Origin: Pseudomonas parakoreensis
Lineage (GTDB): Bacteria; Pseudomonadota; Gammaproteobacteria; Pseudomonadales; Pseudomonadaceae
Direction: 5' to 3'
Length of the DNA stretch: 64,000 nucleotides
Assembly: GCF_021602155.1 (NCBI RefSeq)
Contig: NZ_BQHY01000001.1
Location: 310,001 to 374,000, forward strand
Both the position numbers and the translations under genes were made by a program. Shown piece after piece: positions 1 to 11,316 of this stretch; the first letter of the stretch is position 1; each line of letters opens with the position of its first letter. Below the pieces are notes generated by a model. That model was not told where the DNA came from. It ran no database searches and saw nothing but the letters and a program-made list of their open reading frames with translations.

Positions 1-623
1 TGCGCATACAGCCCGCTGCCGTAGCTGCGCGGAAAGAACACGAACGGCTCCAGCGCCAGCGCCGACAGAAACAGCCCCTCTTCACTGCCTTGGGCCAGCG
101 GATGCTTGGAGCTGAGCACCGCCACCAAGGGCTCGCGCATCAGCTCAACCACGCTCAGCGAATCCGGCAAACCCAGCGGACGCATGATGCCGACTTCGAT
201 CGATTCATCCACCAGCGCGTCCGCGACCATGGTGCTGCTCATCTCCCGCAGGTTCAGGTGCACTGCCGGGAAACGCTGACGAAAGGAAAAAATCGCTTGG
301 GGAATGGTCGAGTTGAACGGAGCTGACGAGGTGAAGCCAATTTTCAATTCGCCCAGTTCACCGAGTTGCGCACGCCGGGCGACGTCCGCCGCTTTGTCGA
401 CCTGCGCCAGCACCAACCGCGCCTCCTGCAGAAACAATCGGCCGGCCTCGCTCAACTCGACCCGACGATTGGTGCGTTCGAACAACCGCGCGCCGACCTC
501 TTGCTCCAGCGCCTGAATCTGCTGGCTCAGCGGTGGCTGGGAGATCCCCAGCACCTGTGCGGCGCGGCCGAAATGCAATTCTTCGGCGACGGCGATGAAG
601 TAGCGCAGATGACGCAATTCCAT
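1..623 (-). CDS. LysR-family transcriptional regulator (3' part cut by window)
   Basis: DNA-binding transcriptional regulator. The visible part starts MELRHLRYFIAVAEELHFG and has a typical LysR winged helix-turn-helix in the first 60 residues (AAQVLGISQPPLSQQIQALE), followed by the start of the periplasmic-binding-like effector domain. About 207 codons are visible of a family that is usually near 300, so the C-terminus lies before base 1. It is divergent from the MFS transporter at 742. The same pairing exists in enteric bacteria as ynfL/ynfM, which suggests that it controls the exporter. The effector is unknown. Confidence 0.93.
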   Translation of the reverse strand, partial: MELRHLRYFIAVAEELHFGRAAQVLGISQPPLSQQIQALEQEVGARLFERTNRRVELSEAGRLFLQEARLVLAQVDKAADVARRAQLGELGELKIGFTSSAPFNSTIPQAIFSFRQRFPAVHLNLREMSSTMVADALVDESIEVGIMRPLGLPDSLSVVELMREPLVAVLSSKHPLAQGSEEGLFLSALALEPFVFFPRSYGSGLYA

Positions 624-741
624 GGACACCCCATTAGGTCGTTAAAGCTATCAAACAGGTCGAACAATATATTGGATAGAAACATTAGCCAGCTATATGA
701 TTTTTTCATTGCCTGCCTGGCCGTGCCCTCCGAGGTCTGAT
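624..741. promoter_or_regulatory. Divergent regulator/exporter promoter region
   Basis: This 118-bp AT-rich stretch (unlike the GC-rich surroundings) separates the LysR gene from the MFS gene. It contains short AT-rich T-N11-A-like stretches near 660-705, as expected for LysR boxes, and a TATATGA-like element near 695. A GAGGT ribosome site at 732-736 sits 5 bases before the GTG start at 742. The operator assignment is inference; no single box stands out. Confidence 0.4.
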
Positions 742-2016
742 GTGAAAACCGCCGCCGCCCCTCTTGCCCATGAAGTTCCGCCTGCCGCGGCGGACGATGT
801 GATCGCCGAGCTGCAGGAGATCTACATCGAAAAAGGCACGCCGATGTTCATGCGCACAGTGCTGGCGCTGTTCAGCGGCGGTTTCGCGACCTTCGCTTTG
901 CTGTATTGCGTGCAGCCGATGATGCCGCTGCTGTCCCACGAGTATGGAATCAACGCGGCGCAGAGCAGCCTGATTCTGTCGGTGGCGACCGGCATGCTGG
1001 CCTTCGGTCTGCTGATCACCGGGCCGATCTCCGACCGCGTCGGGCGTAAGCCGGTGATGGTCGCGGCACTGTTCGCCGCCGCGTTGTGCACGATCGCCAG
1101 TTCGATGATGCCGAGCTGGCACGGCGTGCTGATCATGCGCGCGCTGATCGGGCTGTCGCTGAGCGGCCTGGCGGCGGTGGCGATGACCTATCTGAGCGAA
1201 GAGATCCACCCGCAGCACATCGGCCTGGCGATGGGCCTGTACATCGGCGGCAACGCGATTGGCGGGATGAGCGGACGCTTGATTACCGGGGTGTTGATCG
1301 ACTTCGTCAGCTGGCACACGGCGATGCTGGTGATCGGCGGCCTGGCGCTGGTCGCGGCAGCGGTGTTCTGGAAGATCCTCCCCGAATCGCGCAACTTCCG
1401 CTCACGCTCGCTGCACCCACGCAGCCTGCTCGACGGCTTCACCATGCACTTTCGCGATGCCGGCCTGCCGCTGCTGTTTCTTGAAGCCTTTGTGCTGATG
1501 GGCGCGTTCGTCACTCTGTTCAACTACATCGGCTATCGCCTGCTGACGACGCCTTACAACCTCGATCAGGTGTTCGTCGGCTTGCTGTCGGTGGTGTACC
1601 TGTCGGGCATCTACAGTTCGGCCAAAATCGGTTCGCTGGCGGACAAACTGGGGCGCCGTAAAGTGCTGTGGGCAACCATCGCACTGATGTTCGCCGGCCT
1701 TGCGCTCACGATGTTCACACCGCTGTTGTTGGTGATCATCGGCATGCTGATCTTCACGTTCGGCTTCTTCGGCGCGCACTCGGTGGCGAGCAGCTGGATC
1801 GGCCGGCGCGCGACCAAGGCCAAGGGCCAGGCGTCGTCGTTGTACCTGTTCAGTTATTACGCAGGCTCCAGCATTGCCGGGACGGCGGGTGGGGTGTTCT
1901 GGCATTTGGGCGGCTGGAATGGCATCGGCCTGTTTATTGGTGCGCTGTTGCTGGTGGCACTGCTGGTGGCGTTGAAACTGGCGAAGTTGCCGCCACTTGG
2001 TGGTGTGAAAGCTTAA
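742..2016 (+). CDS. YnfM-like MFS efflux transporter
   Basis: Inner-membrane major facilitator transporter, about 424 residues with 12 hydrophobic segments. The cytosolic loop motif GPISDRVGRKPVMV follows the second segment and a second-half counterpart (GSLADKLGRRKV) is present. The stretches SGGFATFALLYCVQP, LSEEIHP and SLYLFSYYAGSSIAGT resemble the E. coli YnfM family from memory. I chose GTG at 742 because a GAGGT ribosome site precedes it by 5 bases; an upstream in-frame ATG at 697 has no such support. The N-terminus has about 35 cytosolic residues before segment 1. Substrate unknown. Probably regulated by the divergent LysR protein. Confidence 0.9.
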   Translation: MKTAAAPLAHEVPPAAADDVIAELQEIYIEKGTPMFMRTVLALFSGGFATFALLYCVQPMMPLLSHEYGINAAQSSLILSVATGMLAFGLLITGPISDRVGRKPVMVAALFAAALCTIASSMMPSWHGVLIMRALIGLSLSGLAAVAMTYLSEEIHPQHIGLAMGLYIGGNAIGGMSGRLITGVLIDFVSWHTAMLVIGGLALVAAAVFWKILPESRNFRSRSLHPRSLLDGFTMHFRDAGLPLLFLEAFVLMGAFVTLFNYIGYRLLTTPYNLDQVFVGLLSVVYLSGIYSSAKIGSLADKLGRRKVLWATIALMFAGLALTMFTPLLLVIIGMLIFTFGFFGAHSVASSWIGRRATKAKGQASSLYLFSYYAGSSIAGTAGGVFWHLGGWNGIGLFIGALLLVALLVALKLAKLPPLGGVKA

Positions 2017-2020
2017 AAGC

Positions 2021-2104
2021 AAAAGATCGCAGCCTGCGGCAGCTCCTACAGGGAAACGCGAATCCCAATGTAGGAGCTGCCGCAGGCTGCGATCCTTTGA
2101 TCTT
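2021..2104. repeat. REP-type inverted pair, class A (copy 1)
   Basis: Two inverted copies of GTAGGAGCTGCCGCAGGCTG plus GCGATC(T/C)TTTGATC flank an 18-base spacer. The element begins 5 bases after the MFS stop codon. Seven further copies of the same class occur in this window. Confidence 0.92.
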
Positions 2105-2108
2105 GTAC

Positions 2109-2141
2109 AAAAACGCCCGGCATTGGCCGGGCGTTTTTTTA
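2109..2141. terminator. Bidirectional intrinsic terminator
   Basis: The 10-bp stem AACGCCCGGC with a 4-base ATTG loop is followed by seven T's on the plus strand and has an A-run on the other side. It can therefore end both the MFS transcript and the convergent hemE transcript. Confidence 0.88.
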
Positions 2142-2152
2142 TCGGGCGTCGA

Positions 2153-3220
2153 TCACTCGTGATACTGCGCTGACAACTCGTGCACCGCACGCAGGAACGC
2201 GCCCGCATGCTCCGGATCGACCTCTGGGGTGATGCCGTGGCCGAGGTTGAACACGTGGCCGCTGCCCTTGCCGTAGCTGGCCAGAATGCGCCCGACTTCG
2301 GTGCGGATCGCTTCCGGTTTGGCGTAGAGCACGGTCGGGTCCATGTTGCCTTGCAGCGCGACCTTGTCGCCAACACGGGCGCGGGCGTTGCCGATGTCGC
2401 AGGTCCAGTCCAGACCCAGTGCGTCGGCGCCGGCCTCGGCGATGCTTTCCAGCCACAGGCCGCCGTTCTTGGTGAAGAGGATCACCGGCACCTTGCGCCC
2501 GTCGTGTTCGCGAATCAGGCCGCTGACGATTTTCTTCATGTAGGCCAGGGAGAATTCCTGATACGCCGCCGCCGACAGGTTGCCACCCCAGGTATCGAAG
2601 ATCTGCACCGCTTGCGCGCCGGCCTGGATTTGGCCGTTGAGGTAGCTGGTGACCGACTGCGCGAGTTTATCCAGCAGCAGGTGCATGGCTTGCGGGTTGT
2701 CGTAGAGCATCGCCTTGGTTTTGCGGAAGTCCTTCGACGAACCGCCTTCAACCATGTAGGTGGCGAGGGTCCACGGGCTGCCGGAGAAGCCGATCAGCGG
2801 CACACGGCCGTTCAGCTCGCGGCGGATGGTGCTGACTGCGTCCATCACATAGCCGAGATCCTTGTGTGGATCCGGGATCGGCAACGCTTCGATGTCGGCC
2901 AGGGTGCTGACGACTTTCTTGAAGCGCGGGCCTTCACCGGTCTCGAAGTACAGGCCCTGGCCCATGGCATCGGGAATGGTGAGGATGTCGGAAAACAGGA
3001 TCGCCGCGTCCAGTTGCGGGTAGCGGTCGAGCGGTTGCATTGTGACTTCGCAAGCGAATTCCGGATTCATGCACAGGCTCATGAAATCACCGGCCTGGGC
3101 ACGGCTGGCGCGGTATTCAGGCAGGTAGCGGCCGGCCTGGCGCATCATCCACACCGGGGTGACGTCAACGGGTTGCTTGAGCAGGGCGCGGAGGAAACGG
3201 TCGTTCTTCAGGGCAGTCAT
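2153..3220 (-). CDS. hemE: Uroporphyrinogen decarboxylase
   Basis: Decarboxylates the four acetate side chains of uroporphyrinogen III to give coproporphyrinogen III in haem biosynthesis; cytosolic. The 355-residue length is the normal full size. Family signatures are visible: an N-terminal [16 protein letters not shown] and [14 protein letters not shown] in the middle, with [12 protein letters not shown] near the end. It is transcribed toward the bidirectional terminator at 2109-2141. It follows gltBD on the same strand after a 247-bp gap that contains a REP pair, so it probably has its own promoter. Confidence 0.98.
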   Translation of the reverse strand: MTALKNDRFLRALLKQPVDVTPVWMMRQAGRYLPEYRASRAQAGDFMSLCMNPEFACEVTMQPLDRYPQLDAAILFSDILTIPDAMGQGLYFETGEGPRFKKVVSTLADIEALPIPDPHKDLGYVMDAVSTIRRELNGRVPLIGFSGSPWTLATYMVEGGSSKDFRKTKAMLYDNPQAMHLLLDKLAQSVTSYLNGQIQAGAQAVQIFDTWGGNLSAAAYQEFSLAYMKKIVSGLIREHDGRKVPVILFTKNGGLWLESIAEAGADALGLDWTCDIGNARARVGDKVALQGNMDPTVLYAKPEAIRTEVGRILASYGKGSGHVFNLGHGITPEVDPEHAGAFLRAVHELSAQYHE

Positions 3221-3352
3221 GTCGGCATCCGGAAAAAAAGTGCGGGCATTTTCTCAGAGCGCGACGCAAAAGGCACGGATGCAGGTCAGCCTTTTGTCTA
3301 TCGGGTCAATTTATTGCGCTGGAATGCAAATTTTTGCAGTAACACAAAGCAC

Positions 3353-3440
3353 TGTGGGAGCTGGCTTGCCAGCGATGCAGACACCTCGTTTTGTCAGATT
3401 GACCGAGGTGATGCTATCGCTGGCAAGCCAGCTCCCACAG
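3353..3440. repeat. REP-type inverted pair, class B (copy 1)
   Basis: Inverted copies of TGTGGGAGCTGGCTTGCCAG-CGATG. An outer inverted pair, TGGAATGCAA near 3320 and TTGCATTCCA near 3444, encloses the element and extends the palindrome to roughly 3319-3454. It lies between gltD and hemE. Confidence 0.9.
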
Positions 3441-3467
3441 GTATTGCATTCCAATATTGGAAGTTGA

Positions 3468-4919
<1,452 letters not shown>

Positions 4920-7900
4920 TCACTGCGGGTTGGCACGAGTGCTGGAAAGCAACGATTTCAGGTTGGCAGCCTTAGGCTTGACCAGCCAGAAACGACGCAG
5001 GTAGTCATCAAGGTTCTCGGCGAGTTCACGACCCCACTCGCTCTCGGTTTCCTTGACGTACTCGTTCAGCACGTTCTGCAGGTGGCTGCGGTAGGCTTCC
5101 ATCGCCTCGCCGCTGATCCGCTGGATTTCCACCAGTTCGTGATTGACCCGGTCAACGAAGGTGTTGTCCTGGTCGAGCACGTAGGCGAAACCACCGGTCA
5201 TGCCAGAGCCGAAGTTGTAACCGGTCTTGCCCAGGACGCAGACGAAACCACCGGTCATGTACTCGCAGCAGTGATCGCCAGTGCCTTCCACAACGGTGTG
5301 GGCACCGGAGTTACGCACAGCGAAACGCTCGCCCGCAGTACCAGCGGCGAACAGCTTGCCGCCGGTGGCGCCGTACAGGCAGGTGTTGCCGATGATGGCG
5401 CTGTTCTGAGTCTGATAGACGCTGCCCTTCGGCGGCACGATGACCAGTTTGCCGCCGGTCATGCCTTTGCCGACGTAGTCGTTGGCGTCGCCTTCCAGGT
5501 ACATGTTCAGACCGCCGGCGTTCCACACGCCGAAGCTCTGACCGGCCGTCCCTTTGAAGCGGAAGGTGATCGGCGCATGGGCCATGCCCTGATTGCCGTG
5601 CTTGCGCGCGATTTCGCCGGAGATCCGCGCACCGATCGAACGGTCGCAGTTGCAGATGTCCAGGTCGAACTCGGCGCCGCTGAGGTCATTGATCGCCGAC
5701 GTCGCCATGTCGACCATTTTCTCGGCCAGCAGGCCCTGGTCGAATGGCGGGTTGCGCTCAACGCCGCAGAATTGCGGTTTGTCCGCCGGGATGTGATCGC
5801 TGCCCAGCAGGGGGGTCAGATCCAGGTGATGCTGCTTGGCGGTCTGGCCTTCGAGGACTTCCAGCAGATCGGTGCGACCGATCAGCTCTTCGAGAGAGCG
5901 CACGCCGAGCTTGGCCAGCCACTCACGGGTTTCTTCGGCAACGTAGGTGAAGAAATTCACCACCATATCGACGGTGCCGATGTAGTGATCCTTGCGCAGC
6001 TTCTCGTTCTGGGTCGCGACGCCGGTGGCGCAGTTGTTCAGGTGGCAGATACGCAGGTATTTGCAGCCCAGCGCGATCATCGGCGCAGTACCGAAGCCGA
6101 AGCTTTCGGCGCCGAGGATCGCGGCCTTGATCACGTCGAGGCCGGTTTTCAGGCCGCCGTCGGTCTGCACCCGGACTTTGCCGCGCAGGTCGTTGCCGCG
6201 CAGGGTCTGGTGGGTTTCAGCCAGGCCGAGTTCCCACGGAGCGCCCGCGTATTTGATCGAGGTCAGCGGCGAAGCACCGGTACCACCGTCGTAGCCGGAG
6301 ATGGTGATCAAGTCCGCGTAGGCCTTGGCCACACCGGCGGCGATGGTGCCGACGCCTGCTTCCGCTACCAGTTTCACCGAGACCAGCGCCTTCGGGTTGA
6401 CCTGTTTCAGGTCAAAGATCAGTTGCGACAAGTCTTCGATCGAGTAGATGTCGTGGTGCGGCGGTGGCGAAATCAGGGTCACGCCCGGCACTGCATAACG
6501 CAGCTTGGCGATCAGCCCGTTAACCTTACCGCCCGGCAGTTGCCCGCCCTCGCCCGGTTTGGCGCCCTGAGCCACCTTGATCTGCAGCACTTCGGCGTTG
6601 ACCAGGTATTCCGGAGTGACACCGAAACGGCCGGTCGCGACCTGCTTGATTTTCGAGCTCTTGATGGTGCCGTAGCGCGCCGGGTCTTCGCCGCCTTCGC
6701 CGGAGTTGGAACGCGCACCGAGACGGTTCATGGCTTCGGCCAGGGCTTCGTGAGCTTCCGGCGACAGGGCGCCCAGCGAGATACCGGCGGAGTCGAAGCG
6801 CTTGAGCACCGACTCCAGCGGTTCGACTTCACTGATGTCCAGCGGCGTATCGAGGGTCTTGACCTTGAACAGGTCACGGATCATCGACACCGGACGGTTG
6901 TCCACCAGCGAGGTGTATTCCTTGAACTTGGCGTAGTCACCCTGCTGCACGGCGGCTTGCAAAGTGTTGACCACGTCCGGGTTGTACGCGTGGTATTCGC
7001 CACCGTGGACGAACTTCAGCAGACCGCCCTGCTGGATCGGCTTGCGCGGACTCCAGGCTTCGGTGGCCAGTGCTTTCTGCTCGGCTTCGATGTCGACGAA
7101 ACGCGCACCCTTGATGCGGCTCGGCACGCCACGGAAACTCAGCTCGCACACCTCTTCGGACAGACCGATGGCTTCGAACAGCTGTGCACCGCGATAGGAC
7201 GCGATGGTCGAGATGCCCATCTTCGACAGGATCTTCAACAGACCTTTGGTGATGCCCTTGCGGTAGTTCTTGAACACCTCGTAGAGGTCACCCAGCACTT
7301 CACCGGTACGGATCAGGTCGCCCAGCACTTCGTAGGCCAGGAACGGATAGACCGCCGAGGCGCCGAAACCGATCAACACCGCAAAGTGATGCGGATCGCG
7401 GGCGGTCGCGGTTTCCACGAGGATGTTGGAGTCGCAGCGCAGGCCTTTTTCGGTCAGGCGGTGGTGCACCGCGCCGGTGGCCAGCGAAGCGTGGATCGGC
7501 AGCTTGCCCGGAGCAATATGGCGGTCACTCAGGACAATCTGGGTACGCCCGGCACGCACGGCTTCTTCAGCCTGATCGGCAACGTTGCGGATCGCCGCTT
7601 CGAGGCCGACGCTTTCGTCGTAGTTGAGGTCGATGATCTGCCGCTCGAAACCCGGGCGGTCGAGGTTCATCAGCGAGCGCCACTTGGCCGGCGAGATCAC
7701 TGGCGAGCTGAGGATCACGCGCGAGGCGTGCTCCGGCGATTCCTGGAAGATGTTGCGCTCGGCACCGAGGCAGATTTCCAGCGACATCACGATCGCTTCA
7801 CGCAGCGGGTCGATCGGCGGGTTGGTGACCTGCGCGAACTGCTGGCGGAAATAGTCATATGGCGTGCGCACGCGCTGCGACAGCACGGCCATCGGCGTGT

Positions 7901-9371
7901 CGTCGCCCATCGAACCCACGGCTTCGTAGCCCTGTTCGCCAAGCGGACGCAGCACCTGATCACGCTCTTCGAACGTGACCTGATACATCTTCATGTATTG
8001 CTTGAGCTGATCGACGTCGTAGAACGCCGAACCGTGGTCGTTGTCTTCCATGGTCGCCTGGATGCGCAGAGCGTTCTTGCGCAGCCATTGCTTGTACGGA
8101 TGACGGGACTTCAGACGGTTGTCGATCGCGTCGGTGTCGAGGATCTGCCCGGTTTCGGTGTCCACGGCGAGGATCTGGCCCGGGCCGACACGGCCCTTGG
8201 CGATCACGTCTTGCGGCTGGTAATTCCAGACGCCGATTTCCGACGCAACGGTGATGAAGCCGTTGGTGGTGGTGACCCAGCGCGCCGGACGCAGACCGTT
8301 ACGGTCGAGCAGGCACACCGCGTAACGACCGTCGGTCATTACCACGCCAGCCGGGCCGTCCCACGGCTCCATGTGCATCGAGTTGTACTCGTAGAACGCT
8401 CGCAGATCCGGGTCCATGGTTTCAACGTTCTGCCAGGCTGGCGGAATGATCATCCGCACGCCACGGAACAGGTCGATGCCACCGGTGACCATCAGTTCGA
8501 GCATGTTGTCCATGCTCGAGGAGTCGGAACCGACACGGTTGACCAGCGGCCCGAGTTCTTCCAGATCCATCAGATCGTTGGTGAACTTGGTCCGACGGGC
8601 CTGCGCCCAGTTGCGGTTACCGGTAATGGTGTTGATCTCGCCGTTGTGCGCGAGGAAGCGGAATGGCTGGGCCAGCGGCCATTTCGGCAGGGTGTTGGTG
8701 GAGAAGCGCTGGTGGAACACGCAGATTGCGGTTTGCAGGCGCTGGTCACCCAGGTCCGGATAGAACGCGGCCAGGTCGGCCGGCATCATCAAACCTTTAT
8801 AGATGATGGTCTTGTGCGAAAAGCTGCAGATGTAGTGGTCGGTGTCTGCGGCGTTGGCCACCGACGAGCGACGACGGGCGCTGAACAGCTTGACCGCCAT
8901 GTCCTGATCGCTCAGGCCTTCACCGCCGATGTACACCTGCTCGATTTGCGGCAGACGCTCAAGGGCCAGGCGGCCGAGGACGCTGGTGTCGATCGGCACT
9001 TTGCGCCAGCCGATCAGTTGCAGGCCTTCAGCGAGGATCTCGCGGTTCATGTTCTCGCGAGCGGCTTCGGCCTTGGCCGGATCCTGATTGAAGAAGACCA
9101 TGCCCACGGCATATTGCTTGGGCAGCTCGACGCTGAAGTTTTCCTGGGCCATCGCCCGCAGGAACGCGTCAGGCTTTTGAATCAGCAGACCGCAACCGTC
9201 ACCGGTCTTGCCGTCGGCATTAATCCCACCGCGGTGGGTCATGCAGGTCAGGGCCTCGATGGCCGTTTGCAAAAGGGTATGACTGGGCTCGCCCTGCATA
9301 TGGGCTATCAGGCCGAAACCGCAGTTATCCTTGAATTCATCTGGTTGGTACAGACCTGCTTTCATAGACAC
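4920..9371 (-). CDS. gltB: Glutamate synthase (NADPH) large subunit
   Basis: Large alpha subunit of GOGAT, 1483 residues, normal full length. In this start frame the class-II glutamine amidotransferase nucleophile is Cys17 ([11 protein letters not shown]), so an N-terminal propeptide of 16 residues would be removed. The central and FMN-binding domains contain [11 protein letters not shown] and [11 protein letters not shown]. The 3Fe-4S ligands are in [12 protein letters not shown], and the C-terminal beta-helix follows. Ammonia released from glutamine is channelled to the FMN site to make glutamate. It is co-transcribed with gltD. Upstream lies a 345-bp leader with a good sigma-70 match and tandem 13-bp repeats. 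Confidence 0.98.
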   Translation of the reverse strand: MSMKAGLYQPDEFKDNCGFGLIAHMQGEPSHTLLQTAIEALTCMTHRGGINADGKTGDGCGLLIQKPDAFLRAMAQENFSVELPKQYAVGMVFFNQDPAKAEAARENMNREILAEGLQLIGWRKVPIDTSVLGRLALERLPQIEQVYIGGEGLSDQDMAVKLFSARRRSSVANAADTDHYICSFSHKTIIYKGLMMPADLAAFYPDLGDQRLQTAICVFHQRFSTNTLPKWPLAQPFRFLAHNGEINTITGNRNWAQARRTKFTNDLMDLEELGPLVNRVGSDSSSMDNMLELMVTGGIDLFRGVRMIIPPAWQNVETMDPDLRAFYEYNSMHMEPWDGPAGVVMTDGRYAVCLLDRNGLRPARWVTTTNGFITVASEIGVWNYQPQDVIAKGRVGPGQILAVDTETGQILDTDAIDNRLKSRHPYKQWLRKNALRIQATMEDNDHGSAFYDVDQLKQYMKMYQVTFEERDQVLRPLGEQGYEAVGSMGDDTPMAVLSQRVRTPYDYFRQQFAQVTNPPIDPLREAIVMSLEICLGAERNIFQESPEHASRVILSSPVISPAKWRSLMNLDRPGFERQIIDLNYDESVGLEAAIRNVADQAEEAVRAGRTQIVLSDRHIAPGKLPIHASLATGAVHHRLTEKGLRCDSNILVETATARDPHHFAVLIGFGASAVYPFLAYEVLGDLIRTGEVLGDLYEVFKNYRKGITKGLLKILSKMGISTIASYRGAQLFEAIGLSEEVCELSFRGVPSRIKGARFVDIEAEQKALATEAWSPRKPIQQGGLLKFVHGGEYHAYNPDVVNTLQAAVQQGDYAKFKEYTSLVDNRPVSMIRDLFKVKTLDTPLDISEVEPLESVLKRFDSAGISLGALSPEAHEALAEAMNRLGARSNSGEGGEDPARYGTIKSSKIKQVATGRFGVTPEYLVNAEVLQIKVAQGAKPGEGGQLPGGKVNGLIAKLRYAVPGVTLISPPPHHDIYSIEDLSQLIFDLKQVNPKALVSVKLVAEAGVGTIAAGVAKAYADLITISGYDGGTGASPLTSIKYAGAPWELGLAETHQTLRGNDLRGKVRVQTDGGLKTGLDVIKAAILGAESFGFGTAPMIALGCKYLRICHLNNCATGVATQNEKLRKDHYIGTVDMVVNFFTYVAEETREWLAKLGVRSLEELIGRTDLLEVLEGQTAKQHHLDLTPLLGSDHIPADKPQFCGVERNPPFDQGLLAEKMVDMATSAINDLSGAEFDLDICNCDRSIGARISGEIARKHGNQGMAHAPITFRFKGTAGQSFGVWNAGGLNMYLEGDANDYVGKGMTGGKLVIVPPKGSVYQTQNSAIIGNTCLYGATGGKLFAAGTAGERFAVRNSGAHTVVEGTGDHCCEYMTGGFVCVLGKTGYNFGSGMTGGFAYVLDQDNTFVDRVNHELVEIQRISGEAMEAYRSHLQNVLNEYVKETESEWGRELAENLDDYLRRFWLVKPKAANLKSLLSSTRANPQ

Positions 9372-9474
9372 TTTCTCACCAGGCTGCCTCTTTACGAGGC
9401 AAATTTCTTTTCAATTCAACCACTTGCTTGCCGCGCCGAACGTACGCCGGCTTTGCGGGGGCAAAAGGGTGGTC

Positions 9475-9503
9475 ATTGTACACAGCGACACAGACGCTCA
9501 CAA
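9475..9503 (-). promoter_or_regulatory. Candidate sigma-70 promoter of gltBD
   Basis: On the minus strand TTGTGA and TACAAT are separated by exactly 17 bases, a strong match to -35/-10. It would give a 5' leader of roughly 95 bases before gltB. Confidence 0.55.
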
Positions 9504-9516
9504 ATTTGACGACGAA

Positions 9517-9541
9517 ATGTCGCAAATTCATGTCGCATTTG
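9517..9541 (-). repeat. Tandem 13-bp direct repeat upstream of the gltB promoter
   Basis: ATGTCGCAAATTC (9517-9529) is followed at once by ATGTCGCATTTG (9530-9541); eight bases are identical and spaced 13 apart. The position just upstream of the -35 suggests an activator site. No regulator is known to me for this motif. Confidence 0.5.
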
Positions 9542-9716
9542 TGAAAGGTTTAAAGCGATCTGCTGTGCTAGTCAAAACTTTTTTTAATTCTGACTGCAAC
9601 GACTCAAAGACTACTGTGACGCAGACACCACAAGGCACGCGACCCGTAGGGGCGGCGCGCACTTGTAGAAATTTTGAGGTGCTTGGAGAGGCGGCCTGGG
9701 TAAGGCCGCCGAATCT

Positions 9717-11306
9717 TCAGCGAGTTGTTGCCAGTTCCTGTTGGACGCTGGCGACAGTGCGAGGCCAAGGTTTACCAGCCTGAACCTTCGCTGGCAAGGC
9801 CTTGATGGCAGAAACGGCTGCATCACGATTGGCGAAGTTGCCGTAGGTGATCACGTAGAGCGGCTTGCCGTTGAGGACTTTCTTGAAATAACGGTACTCG
9901 CCGCCCTGCTCCTTGACGAAGTTTTGCGCGGTCGCTTCGGAGCTGGTGCCGAGGATCTGCACCACATAGTTGCTGGTCGGCTGACCGGCGTACCAGCTGC
10001 CACCGGCAGCCTTGGCCACGGTAACCGGCTTCTCGGCCGGTTTGGCGGCAGCAACAGGCTTGGCCGGCGCCGGGGCCGGTTTGGCCGCTGGCGCTGCCGG
10101 AGCAGGCTTGGCGGTGGCGACCTGAGTCGGTGCCGGGGTCGGCTTGGCCGCCGGAACAGGCACTGGCGTCGGCGCTGGACCGGCCGGAACACCTGCCGGT
10201 GGCGCGGAAGTCGTTACGGTCGGCGGCGTTGCGCTGGAACCTTCGACCGGCACGCCATCGTCACCTTCGGTGATGCCGCCTGCGGCCTCAGCCAACGGGC
10301 CGCGCATCACCGGCTGCGAGTTACCGACCAGCGGCAGCGGCATCGGCTGGGTATTGCCGGCGAACTCGACGTTCGGCGCGCCACCCTTGGCGCCTTGGCC
10401 CAACGGCAGTTGTGCCTGTTCGTTGGCAGGTGCGCCGGTGGTTGGTGCCTTGTTGCGACCCGGCATCAGCCAGGCGGCGGCGACCGCGACCACAACGACG
10501 GCGGAAATCGCCAATACGTGTTTCTTCGGCATGTTGAACCCCATACTTGGACGCTTGACCGCAGAGCGGCTGGCAATCATGACTTCGATCAGTGCATCGC
10601 GAGCGACCTGGTTGATGTTGCCAGGCCAACCCTCCGAGCTTTCGTGAATCTCAGAGATCTGATCCGCGGTAAAAAGTTCGACACCCCGGCCCGCACCTTC
10701 GAGCCGTTGGTCGAGATATTCGCGGGTCTCTTCTTCGGTGTACGGCTGCAATTCGATGACGTGGAAGCGCTCTTCCTCGAGGTGCAAGGCCTCGAGCTGC
10801 GCGATCAGCGACGATTCACCGAACAGGAACACGTGCGGACGCCCTTCCGGTGCACCGGCACCCAGCGCCATCAGCGCTTCGAGCGCAGATTCGTCGAGCT
10901 GCTCGGCGTCATCCACCAACAGATAGACTTCCTGCCCGGTCAGCGCCAACTGCACCACTTGCGCCAGAATCGCGCCGACCTCGGCCTGCCCAACATCCAG
11001 CGCCTGAGCAACCTGACGCAGCACGCCGGCGGCATCGCCCGCTCCACGGGCCGATACCACAACGCTTTGCACCGATTGCTTGTTGGTGCTGGCTACCAGC
11101 GCCTGGCGCAGCAGGGTCTTGCCGCTGCCTTGCGGGCCAGTGACCACCAGCAGCAACTGGCTGTAACGCGCCAGATGGTGCAGTTGCCCCAGCACCGGCT
11201 TGCGCTGGGCCGGGAAGAATTTGAAGCCCGGCACCCGCGGCGCGAAAGGGTCGTGACTTAACTGGAAATGGCCGAGGAACGCCTCGTCGGCATGCAAACT
11301 AGTCAT
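9717..11306 (-). CDS. damX: DamX-like SPOR-domain protein with N-terminal AAA ATPase
   Basis: A 529-residue inner-membrane protein with an N-terminal AAA/ExeA-like ATPase (Walker A GPQGSGKT near residue 60; Walker B LLVDDAE near 130). One membrane segment (HVLAISAVVVVAVAAAWL) lies near 265-285, followed by a Pro/Ala/Lys-rich periplasmic linker and a C-terminal SPOR domain (YVVQILGTSSEATAQNFV to the end). SPOR domains bind denuded septal peptidoglycan, so a role in division is likely. It lies 10 bases after aroB. The pairing of aroB with a damX-type gene is conserved in gammaproteobacteria, although E. coli DamX lacks such a complete ATPase. Confidence 0.88.
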   Translation of the reverse strand: MTSLHADEAFLGHFQLSHDPFAPRVPGFKFFPAQRKPVLGQLHHLARYSQLLLVVTGPQGSGKTLLRQALVASTNKQSVQSVVVSARGAGDAAGVLRQVAQALDVGQAEVGAILAQVVQLALTGQEVYLLVDDAEQLDESALEALMALGAGAPEGRPHVFLFGESSLIAQLEALHLEEERFHVIELQPYTEEETREYLDQRLEGAGRGVELFTADQISEIHESSEGWPGNINQVARDALIEVMIASRSAVKRPSMGFNMPKKHVLAISAVVVVAVAAAWLMPGRNKAPTTGAPANEQAQLPLGQGAKGGAPNVEFAGNTQPMPLPLVGNSQPVMRGPLAEAAGGITEGDDGVPVEGSSATPPTVTTSAPPAGVPAGPAPTPVPVPAAKPTPAPTQVATAKPAPAAPAAKPAPAPAKPVAAAKPAEKPVTVAKAAGGSWYAGQPTSNYVVQILGTSSEATAQNFVKEQGGEYRYFKKVLNGKPLYVITYGNFANRDAAVSAIKALPAKVQAGKPWPRTVASVQQELATTR

Positions 11307-11316
11307 CGGAATCTTA

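Larger units (their letters stand above)
9372..9716. other. 345-bp gene-free leader between damX and gltB
   Basis: No gene was found here. The gltB-proximal half holds the candidate promoter (9475-9503) and tandem direct repeats (9517-9541). An AT-rich segment (9535-9600) lies upstream of them. Next to the damX stop, at 9691-9711, is a GGCGGCCT/AGGCCGCC hairpin with a 5-base loop; without a clear U-run it is only a possible damX terminator. Confidence 0.7.

Noticed and set aside
5082-9509. A very long open frame (over 1,400 codons) on the plus strand opposite gltB.
   Set aside because: It is the antisense shadow of a GC-rich real gene; its translation is Arg/His/Asp-rich low-complexity sequence with no recognisable domain. 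The long antisense frames opposite opgH (50393-53185) and ponA (18417-20414) were rejected for the same reason.
9691-9711. GGCGGCCT/AGGCCGCC hairpin after damX considered a terminator.
   Set aside because: The U-run expected after an intrinsic terminator is missing, so it is mentioned only as a possibility.
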